Part shown: in pieces, positions 27,593 to 64,000 of the stretch
Layout: each line of letters opens with the position of its first letter
How positions within the stretch are numbered: the stretch's first letter is position 1
Assembly: GCA_949318235.1 (NCBI GenBank)
Contig: OX439128.1
Location: forward strand, 41,737,583 to 41,801,582
Direction of reading: 5' to 3'
Length of the DNA stretch: 64,000 bases
Source of the DNA: Ecdyonurus torrentis
Lineage: Eukaryota; Arthropoda; Insecta; Ephemeroptera; Heptageniidae
The notes under the pieces: generated by a model
Database searches by the model: none
Told to the model about the DNA's origin: nothing
What the model saw: only the letters and a program-made list of their open reading frames with translations
Made by a program: the position numbers and the translations under genes

Positions 27593-29124
27593 GAACTTTG
27601 TGAGTGATGGTTTGAAATGTCGCGAGGCTTTCTGGATCATTTCCAAACATAAAATTGTTGTGTGTCTGATGTATAACAAAAACACAATTAGCTTGTCAAC
27701 ATCTCAACTAGAAACAACTTTGAATAATTGACTTAAGTGGCATGTTATCAAATATACACTTTAGAGAAAAAAAAATAACTCATTTAAAAAGTAATATTTT
27801 TATTTATATATAAATAATTCTTTTTGTTTAGAACCGTCATCAAAAAGCGTGATAATATAGAGAGAGAGAAAAAAAATTGTCTCACGCGATAAAAGTTAAT
27901 TTATTATGCAGTAAATAATTTTAATTAATATTTTTTTATATGTAATTAAATTTGTTTGAATTTTTAATTATTTAGTTATAGCTTTATTCTTTTTGATATA
28001 AAGTATAAGTGAATTATAATTTTAAATCATGCTATTAAAAAAATTATTACTTTGTTATCTTATAATATAATTCTGAGTATAAGAAATTTTCAGTCTGCTC
28101 ATTAAAAATTCTGTTCAATCAAGTGTAATTAATTTGTCATAGTCAATATTAAAATACTTCAGACAAAAAATATGAAACGATACAAAAAATTTGCGAATAC
28201 ATTGATAATATTATATTATTGATGTTATATACAAATTCGAAACTATATTTCCTCTCCTAATGCAAGTAAACTGGTGTTTGTGTAATATTATTGTTATATG
28301 AGTTTGGAGAGGGTTGCACGAGTTGACACTAATGTTATTTATATGTGAGAGTGAGTGCCTCAACGCTAACACTTAATTCAATCAACGAGATGTTATAATC
28401 CAATTGTATGACGTGGCACATGGACCCTTTTGGTAAATGCATCATGATGACATGAAACAAATGCAGTTCAAAAATATTTTTGTCTCCTGCAAATAATTTT
28501 TTAATTCAATTTTTATAAAGAAGTAATTAATAGAAGAGCCCTTTTTTTTTTACTTCACACGGAAAATATAAATTCAAGAAATTATTCAGTTACATAGATG
28601 TAACTAGTCAGTACAAACCATCAATAACTTGGTAAATGGAAAAAAAGGTTTAAACAGTAACTCGTTAGTATAAACGCATAATTTCTTCAGCGGTAAATAG
28701 TTATAGCTCTTTAGATCTTAAAAAAACTTTCCAACAAATTTATTATATAAAAAAAGTCAGTAACTCTTTAGCTACTTTTTTCCCGCACATTGATATATGA
28801 AAACATTCTAATTGATCTGTGACTATGTTTACACTTTCTTAATTATTTTTACCTAACTCAATGATTTAATTTATTGTAACTTACGATGCTATATATTGAA
28901 AGAAAAAATATGATGCAATATGGTGGCATTTATTTTTTTTTTTTTATAGGATTTCTGCAGCTTTTTCTTCTCTCCCTTGCATTTCAGCTTTTTGAAATTA
29001 TTTTCCTGCTGCATTTATGTATATTTATTATTATTCATTTATTATTTTTATTTGTTTATTATTATTATTATTATTTTTTTTTTTAGAAAATAAATTTTTT
29101 GCTAAGAAAAGCTTGGTATTAGGC

Positions 29125-29345
29125 AGGTGCGGGAAGTAAAAGAGCAACAAAAGCGCAGACGATATTTGGCACAAGCAGACTCCAAAGAGGACCATGGCAC
29201 GCACGCATGCTGTGCGTAACTTGACACCATATATAGGATTAGCACGAGAAGAGGATTTTACTGATGCTGATGGAACAAAAGCTTCTCCTAATCCTGACTG
29301 GCTCAAGTTTCCTATATATACGTACTATTGTTAATATGACGTCAT
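29125..29345. promoter_or_regulatory. GC-richer island with perfect CRE
   Basis: It ends in the palindrome TGACGTCA (29337-29344), the same CRE as in the mab-21 promoter. An open stretch of about 65 codons on the + strand and 91 on the - strand has no recognisable protein, so I treat it as non-coding. Confidence 0.35.
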
Positions 29346-32300
29346 AATGGCAAAGTTTAGAACATAATAATGTTGTTGCTTATAATATACAACATATATT
29401 GCGAATACCCGTATATGATTCATAATACTCCCATCAGCGTCTATACATATATAATAATATTCACATAATACTGTTCCTTATATTGGAAACCGAAGGATTT
29501 TTAACTCTGAAACATTATTATAGTATTCGCAGTTTTCATAATGCTATAATGCCAATGATAATTCAAAGTACTGTACATTATAAAAATAAACTTTTTGCTT
29601 TCCATATACGTATACTTTTCTATATATATACGTATATATAGAAATATAGACTTCTATTCATGCTCTTGATATGATAATCAAATTATACTATACAATAATG
29701 AACAATGTATCTATAATATTCTCTGTGTTTTAAAATATGAAAAAGCTTGCAAAAAAAGAACAATGTAAAAGTATATATAAAATATGATCCCCACACATGC
29801 AAAGAGTTAATTTTATACAAGAGGTAATTTGTAATGAGAAAGTAATTGAATTAGATATTGATGGATGTGGGTAGTTATAATACTGCAGCACGCGACTCTT
29901 GAGGTCAGTTGATTTATATCCCACCCACTTTCACCCACCTGCTTATTTATACTTGCCTGCCTGGGGGATGCTGCATGTACTTCTGGACCCAGCTGCATAT
30001 AATGTCACCACAAATCTCGTCATTACACACAATAACGTGCATTCATCTGAAATACCTGATACATGTAAAATATACATACAATAATAATAATAATACACTA
30101 TAGGGCACGAGACCCTGCATGCGAACTGAACAAAAAGAACAACTGAAATATAGGTTCTACAAAATTTATAAGCGACAAATTTTAGTGTATCATATATAGT
30201 TAGTTAGTTGTATTATAGCTTTTCTCTCTGTGTTTGTCTCTGTCTGTCTCTCTCTCTCTCTCAAAAATACAGTAAAGTTACATATAATTATCGTACATCA
30301 ATATCATATATATGTAATACATGTTCTGAAACTTTTGAATGTAATTTCAAATTTAAAACTCATTATATTCATATTATTAATCAATAAAAAAAAGTTATTA
30401 AAAATAGTAAATTCAAATAGATTTCTATAACTATACTAAAATATATTTATACACAATCTGAATTAATCCAAATAAGGTATAAAAAATTAAATTGCTCTTA
30501 TAATAATATAACATAACATAGTCTGCTGTATATATTTAATTCAAATATATTTTGAAATATAATACATATATAAATAAACTTTCTAGATGTACGTTTATTA
30601 AACTGATTTCATTAAAAGAGCAGTTTCAATAATATTTGTCATTCTACTCACTCAATGTGTCAATATATATATATATAAAAAATCTGAACAAAATTCTCCC
30701 ATTATGAATTACAAGCACTTAGTAAGTTAGTGAGAATGTGAAGTGGTCTTGTTACTGTAAAGTTGTTGTCAGCTATTTAATCAGGTTTTTTTTTTTTTTT
30801 TTTTTTACTCTAATGCTCTCTCTTACTTTGTTAATGTTATGTAAGTGCCATATGTGCAACCAAAGAGAGAGAGAGAGAGAGAGAGAGCTCTTTTATATAT
30901 AAAAGAAGCAACAATATACTCTCCCCTATTCTATATAGCTGTGATCCCACAGGGACGTAAACTAAGGGTAGTTGATGCATCCAACCCTCTATAATCTCTA
31001 TACGATACGAGTGTACGTACTGTGTTTTTTTTTACGTTGGAGATATTATTGATCCTAGACAGACTTTCTTATCTTCGGAGAAAAAGAATAAAAAGAAAGA
31101 AAAAAAAAGAGCATTCACTAAATTTACTATATTATTATTTTTTTTTTTCCATATAGGCTCTCGTATTATCGAGGGTATGATTAAAAGACGAAGTCTCTGT
31201 TAAATTATAAAGTAAAGTATATAGAAAAAGTACTTGAAGCGTGAAATGAGAATTCACAGAAACAAAATTATTACAGGGGTTTTCATAATATATAGGTCCT
31301 AATTTATTATATCAAAATTTATGTTACAATTTTATTTTTGTGCTCTAGTTTTAGACCAAATTATATACTGTTTTATTGATCATTTGTCCACGTTTCTTTA
31401 TAATATGTATCATATTATTATATTATACCCATATAAGTATATTGTGTTTGAAATTTTTAGACATTTTCAAGAATGGAATAAGTAATAACAACTTGTTTAG
31501 CGAAACTAATTGTATATAAAATATATTTATATGAAAAACACTAACTATTTTTTTAACAAAAACATAAAAAATATACTGTTTATATAAATTTGCGAGAAAA
31601 CTAAAAATCAAACATCAATAACACTTTTGAGTCATTATTCATGATTATACTATATACCCATCTCATATAATATCATTGTTGTATAATTATATATAGTTTT
31701 AAATTACTAAAAAAAACTATTATACGAAAACACTTATTTCTCACACCTCCCTTCATTTATTAGACAAAATATTATTAATTTTAGATGAAACAAACGCACA
31801 CGTATGAGGGTGCTGGGAATTTGAACAAGTGTTTACAGAACGTGCAAACTGTGCAATATTACATTATAAGATATAAAATATTGTTGTGAGAGGGCTGGTC
31901 AAATATTGATAAAAAGCATTGTTCCTGATTATCCCTAATGTGTGAGTATTAATGCATCTCTCTCCCCCTATATATAACACTCTCCTCCCTTCCCTATACG
32001 TTAAATTTCATCACTTTTGTATTCACATACATGTATTCACGCCACCCGCGAGACTAATTTCCATCAGCCTCCTGATGCTGTTTTAACGTGTTATGTTTCA
32101 TACATTAATTTTGGTTTATGGGATTAATGTAAAATTCAGTTATTATATCAAAAGCATAGAATTATATATTCTTCTATTAAGAAATTATAATTTTTTGAAA
32201 GGGTACAATTTACTTATTAATAAATGTTACACATTATAAAAAATAAAAAAATAAAAAATATAATGAAAGCAGAATTTTATTTAAAAAGGTGTTATAACAT

Positions 32301-32516
32301 AAGTTCTTTTTGTGTGCATCATACCAAAATAATGAATTTTTATTATTTTTTAAAAATGTTTTTATATTTATTGTTATTTATTTGTTATTGGAAATTTCGC
32401 ATGAATTTTTAAATAGTAAGTGAGTGTACCTTTATATAAAGTTATGATGCAATTGATTTATTTAAAATTTATTTTCCTTTATGTCTCTCTGTATCACAGC
32501 ATAATATACCATTAGC

Positions 32517-32519
<3 letters not shown>

Positions 32520-32592
<73 letters not shown>
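32520..32592 (+). repeat. (TA)n microsatellite
   Basis: A TA run of about 73 bp. Confidence 0.97.
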
Positions 32593-32597
<5 letters not shown>

Positions 32598-32916
32598 GCT
32601 TAAGCAATACAATTGATATCTTAAAATTATATTATGCTGTTTCGTTGAAGTTAAAATGAATTAATTTCAGAATATTCTGTAATAAATATTATAATTTTTA
32701 AACATATATTTATATACGCGTTTATAGATTCAACTGTCGCGTCAATATTTTATGTAAAGTATACGTTTCATTTGGAAGTTTATCGTATTTTAATATACTT
32801 GACGTGTATAAGAGGCAGCAACCTTCGATATAATATACTGAATAATGTATTTTGAATGTTTAAATAAATTTCGAATATATGGACGCTTTATACAACACCA
32901 GGCGTATGAAAATTTG

Positions 32917-32919
<3 letters not shown>

Positions 32920-32950
<31 letters not shown>
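32920..32950 (+). repeat. (CT)n microsatellite
   Basis: A CT run with degenerate CT sequence to about 32976. Confidence 0.95.
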
Positions 32951-32954
<4 letters not shown>

Positions 32955-33385
32955 CTCTTCTCTCTCTGCTTTCTCTATGCACAAAAGAGAAAGGAAATTT
33001 CAATGAAAATTTTGTTTTTGTTGTCATAGCTCTTTTATTTGCATGTATAATCGTTCAACGCCTCTTGAATAAAACAAAAAAGAATATTACAATAATATGT
33101 TAAATAAGTGAAGGGATGTTTTTTGCATTTCTTTTCTTTTTGCGCTTACACATTTGTGAGTCATGCCACTTCGTTTTTTTTTTTTTTTTGTTAAATTTAT
33201 TGCATATAATTTTTTTTATGACACTAATAACTCGTAACAACATGGACAAAAATAAATACGATAATTATTCTGACGCATTTTCAGCACAATTTGTTCAAAG
33301 TCAACTAATTAATGCTATATACCTCACAATTTTTACAATAATTACATAAGGATAAAATATAACTATGTTGTATAGCTTAATTATT

Positions 33386-33465
33386 TGTGTTGTTCTAATT
33401 TAGTATCATATATGCTATAATGACAAATGCAGCATAAATTACATAATTTATACTTTTCGTGCATA
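33386..33465 (+). repeat. Dispersed repeat copy B
   Basis: TGTTGTTCTAATTTAG (33388-33403) and AAATGCAGCATAAATTA (33425-33441) match copy A at 22010-22094. A weaker reverse-strand relative may lie at 36430-36520. Confidence 0.5.
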
Positions 33466-33950
33466 GGAAAATCAAATGCATGAAAATGAAGAAATGCGTG
33501 CAAAATTAAATAATTAATAATATTAAAAAGAGGGTGAAGCAAAGTTTTATTCTATTAGAAAATCTTATTCAGGTAAAGGGAGACATCTTAAAAGGCGCAA
33601 TAGTAGAAAATCTATAGTTTCTCGGTTTATCTGTATGTGAAACTCCTCAAAAGTTAACTTAGCACATATAATAATAAATTATTTTCTTTAAAAAAGCTAA
33701 GTAAAAAATAGATCAAATTAACTTTCAAAGGTTTATTCAATTTGTATAATTATATTTTTTATTATTTAAAAATATAATTCCTGCAAGCGTGAAATTAAAT
33801 ATTTTGCTGCCTATATAGCTTTATAACATCATCAAGTTATCTCAATATGACAATTATTTATTAATTTGGAATAATAATTTGAAGTTAATACATATCGTAA
33901 GATGACATTTTCCAACAAAATTTCGAGTATAAAGTTTTGGTGTATAGAAC

Positions 33951-33960
33951 AAGATGGCGA
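33951..33960 (+). promoter_or_regulatory. YY1/Pho-like motif
   Basis: AAGATGGCGA on the + strand, in a small GC-richer block of the giant intron. Confidence 0.3.
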
Positions 33961-34815
33961 GTTTGCGCGTGGTGAATACTTTTGGTGCTCAACATATTAC
34001 ACAGGGAGGGGCAGATTGTATTGATCAACATGGTACCACCTCTATATATGTGTGTGTAATATGTGTATGTGTAACTTTTGCCACCATGCATTATTGTCAC
34101 TCATTTATATATACGATAACTACTGCATCGGTTGGCAACCAAAAAAAAATGAATTATCCCTTATATACTGAAAATAATAATCAAGTTGAATATAATAAAA
34201 TACATAATTTTATTTATTATGATATTTTTTATATTAAATAAAATGTCTTATAATAAAAATAAAACTTCATTTCTTTTATATAAAGAAGCAAAAAAATAAA
34301 AAGATAATATCATAATGGAATTTTTCTCTTCATATAGTAAAAAATATATATATATTATTTTATGTATTATAAAAAGAGAAGAAAAAAATACATTAATTTT
34401 TAAAAGAAAAACATTAAAAAAGAAAAATATTACGCAACAACTGAAGTATATCCTTTACTTAAAAAAATATTATAATATATAAAAAAAAATTAAATTCTTT
34501 TGCATTGGTTGATCGCACACTATAAGACGTCAACAAGGTACATAATAAATAGCCCAAGTTAAAAGAGGTTTGTTATTTTACTTTTTTTTTATCACTAGGG
34601 ACATCAGAAGCTCAGGCACACAAGAGTTGATGATCAGTATATATATATGTGTGTGTATATGTATAATAGTAAAGTCAGCGCCTAATTAATGACGCACCAC
34701 AACAGAAAGACTCACGCATTAATCTCGATCTAAAGCACTCAATCAATTGATGTCACTCGTTCCCATCAAAACAACAAAATACTAATTGATTAAATTGAAT
34801 CTAAAAAAAAAACTT

Positions 34816-34821
<6 letters not shown>

Positions 34822-34873
<52 letters not shown>
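34822..34873 (+). repeat. (TA)n microsatellite
   Basis: A TA run of about 52 bp. Confidence 0.96.
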
Positions 34874-34878
<5 letters not shown>

Positions 34879-35395
34879 GCTAATTTTTATGTTTATGCAT
34901 ATCAAAATATTGTCAATTTTATTATATTTTTAATTATAATCTAAAAAACTGAAAAATAATTGTCATTTATTTTGATTGATTAAATGTTATAAAACAAAAG
35001 AAAGGTTGTCATTTATTTATACGTTTAAAAAAAAATTCTGGGATGATAAATATTGTTTGTATTGTAAAATTTGCAGGTTTTTATAATTTTTATCTAAACA
35101 TGATTTTTAGTTTCCTCTTTTCCTATTGCGCAATTATATATATAAAAAATTATTGCTCGAACTGATTAAATTTGACACTAATTGATTTAACGACACAAAA
35201 ACTACTATTTTTTTATGACCATAAATATTGATGACTTGATGACGATGAGAAATGTTGAATAAAGAGAGTGTTGAAATAAAGATAAATTTATGCTAAAATT
35301 TCATTTTTGCCAGATTATATATTGCACTTTTGTAAATTTTTGGTTGAAGATATGTATGTATTGAAAATTAATGAAAGCTTTGTTTGATGTTTCAG

Positions 35396-61895
<26,500 letters not shown>

Positions 61896-64000
61896 CAGCT
61901 CAACAACAAACTTGATTAACAACACAATCTCTTCAACAACACCACGTAAATCATTCAATATAAATAAGAAAACAAGTGCTAATTTCTTTTTTTTTTTTTT
62001 TTTTTTTTTTATAAATTGAACAAAGTATTCTGAAACAGTAACAAAAAATATAAATATAAATATTCTTTTCAGTAAGAAAATTTATCTTACTGAATTTACT
62101 GTGAATTTTAGTACGTAAGATTTTTATAAATTTATCCATGCATTGATCCAGATTATTCTCAAAAAAATATATATATATTAAAAAAAAATTAATATTATGA
62201 AAATGTCTTACCATTAAATATAAATATTAATAACAAAAAAAAAAGAAGAAGAAGAAGAAAATAAAAATAATTTTAAAATAAAAACATGATGAAATTTTTT
62301 AACTTCATATAAAAAAACAAAATAAAATGTACATTCCATAATGTGTACAATGTGCTTACTATTTTAAGTATTATAATGCAATTTTTAAAAACAGTATTTT
62401 GATTTGCTATAATTCCAATATTCTGTGATTTTTATTACAAAAAAAAAGGGTAATAGAAAAAAAAAAATGAAAAAAAAAATTATATAACTCTGTATTGATG
62501 AAAAAACATTAAAATAAATAAATAAAATCTTTTTTATACTGCTTGTTAAGAAAAAAAAAAATATATAAAGAATTGCAAATATGACGGAACAATTTTTATA
62601 AGAAATGAAACCATTGCTACCAAAAATATACTATGTATGTTAAATATTAAACATATTTGTTTGATGAAAAGAAACTACTGCTGAAAAATATATTACATTT
62701 TAAATTTAGAATTTTATTGCTTCATGCCTCTTCCACTTTAAAACATTTTTGCATATTAGCTCATTTATAGTATATGGTAGCAAAAAAAAAAAAAAAAAAA
62801 AAAAAAAGAGATAAAAGAAGAAAAATAAGTACAGTACTTAAATATTGTACCATTCATATGTGTTTGTAATATAAAAGTATGTTATGAATTGTTTTTAGAA
62901 AGAAAAAAATATTTAAGGTTAAAATGATTTAATGTAGTGTATTTGCAGGAAAAAATATAGTATTTAAAAGAATGCACTTGCAATGGGTTGTGGTATTAAA
63001 CGTTTGATTTTTGTTTTTAAGTATAATTAATAATACTTATAGCGTATAGGCACATTTTAAAATGAATGACTGTGTGCTTATGAAATGTACTTAATTTTCA
63101 AGTATTTGTTGCTTTCTCGTTTTTAGCAGCTAATTCAAGCAGTTTTTACAAAGAAAAAAAAATGAAACAAAAATGTAATTATTTAATATTCTAGCTTTTC
63201 CCAGTAAGCTTCTAAAATTAACAACCTTTCCTTCCTTAAAATAAATAAATGAATTAAAAAAAAAATGCTTTGTTAGATGTACACGTCCATAAAAAGAAAA
63301 AAAATATATAAATATGGGTTTTGTATTTAAAACAGAAATGTTTAGAAAAACCCAAAATTAATATAATATTTAAGCAGTTAAAAATATTCTAGTCATAAGT
63401 ATCTATGTGCATTATGATAAACAAATAAATAAATAAAAATTATGCTTGAAAAATACTTAAAAAAATATATAATATATATTATATATAATGAATGAATTAA
63501 TTAAAAAGCATTCCCTCCAATTTGATTATGACTTTACTATCTAATTTCTTCATGATGTAAATACATAAGAATAATGAAAAAAATAATAACAAAATGTAAA
63601 ATGCATTTTTGTATTTAAATTTTTTATAATGTTGGCAATAATGATTTCAATTCAATAGAAGATACAAAAAAAAAATCCGTTCCAAAAATTAAAATAAAAA
63701 ATAAAAATATTCCGTTGCCAACGTATTTGCAATGACAAAATATTATAATACAGATATATTAAAAATAAAAACCTATATTGAATTGAAATTAGTATTATAT
63801 AATATATTTAAAAAAATAATGCCTTTAGCTACAAAAAAAAAGTTTTAAAAAATATATTAAAAAATAAAATCTTCATATTAAATTTTTTTTTAGATACTGT
63901 AAATTAAATACCATGAAAGTTTTTTAAAAAAATGCTAAATAATCAACTCCGGCCCAGTTTGTATGAAAGTGAATGACAAACCATGTTATTGCACTGCTGT
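61896..64000 (+). other. Nbea: Nbea 3' UTR and downstream flank
   Basis: No open frame resembling a gene is seen after the Nbea stop. The stretch is dense in A- and T-runs (61989-62010 T-run, 62783-62806 A-run). Several AATAAA hexamers are present (62260-62265, 62277-62282, the 62511-62528 cluster and the 63424-63438 cluster). A Pumilio-type UGUAAAUA lies at 63556-63563. How far the transcript extends cannot be decided from sequence. Confidence 0.5.
63556..63563 (+). promoter_or_regulatory. Pumilio-type element UGUAAAUA
   Basis: It is a perfect match to the PUF-family consensus UGUANAUA, 1.66 kb after the Nbea stop. It matters only if the long 3' UTR is used. An 8-mer in AT-rich DNA can occur by chance. 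Confidence 0.3.

Larger units (their letters stand above)
21311..35395 (+). other. Nbea giant intron, part upstream of mab-21 (no gene seen)
   Basis: No gene is visible. GC-richer islands lie at about 21310-21520, 24355-24500, 25125-25330, 25725-26110, 26545-26660, 28290-28450, 29125-29345, 29870-30060, 30940-31090, 31785-32090, 33950-34040 and 34600-34760. This is upstream sequence relative to the mab-21 promoter, so enhancers are expected here. It also contains the 23.9 kb hairpin and the dispersed-repeat copies. Confidence 0.7.

Noticed and set aside
29031..29335. Open frames on both strands near 29.1-29.3 kb considered as a possible alternative Nbea exon
   Set aside because: No resemblance to neurobeachin, no good acceptor, and both strands are open to a similar degree.

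Overview
This is a very AT-rich stretch of animal nuclear DNA, almost certainly from an insect. It has spliced genes with GT-AG introns, many (TA)n, (GA)n/(CT)n and poly(A/T) microsatellites, and no prokaryotic features. The decoded proteins look closest to insect versions of two conserved developmental and neuronal genes. I cannot name the species.

The dominant gene is the 3' part of a neurobeachin gene (Nbea; the Drosophila gene is rugose) on the + strand. Seventeen coding exons between 35396 and 61895 join without a frame break into 750 codons plus a stop. They encode the end of the PH-like domain, the whole BEACH domain and the C-terminal WD40 region. The first 35 kb of the window is the 3' part of one huge Nbea intron; earlier exons lie outside the window.

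Two intronless genes are nested in Nbea introns on the opposite strand. The first, at 19986-21098, is mab-21, a MAB21-family developmental regulator with a compact promoter (TATA, CCAAT, CRE and E-box motifs). In humans MAB21L1 lies antisense inside an NBEA intron and MAB21L2 inside LRBA, so this is an ancient linkage. The second, at 55612-57738, encodes a 708-residue low-complexity protein that I do not recognise. It has its own poly(A) signals, and a cluster of fold-back repeats lies just upstream of it.

The rest is intron. It alternates AT-rich DNA and microsatellites with dozens of 100-350 bp GC-richer islands. Several islands carry recognisable factor motifs (CTCF-like, RFX X-box, YY1/Pho-like, NRF1/Ewg, CRE). 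The simplest reading is a genomic regulatory block: Nbea is the bystander host whose long introns hold control elements for mab-21. Other structures include a ~110 nt hairpin with G-U wobbles at 23.9 kb, a G-quadruplex-type run just upstream of a BEACH-region exon, inverted-repeat (MITE-like) elements near 58.1 and 61.5 kb, and a 40-bp tandem duplication in a small intron. From 61896 to the window end is Nbea 3' UTR and flank.
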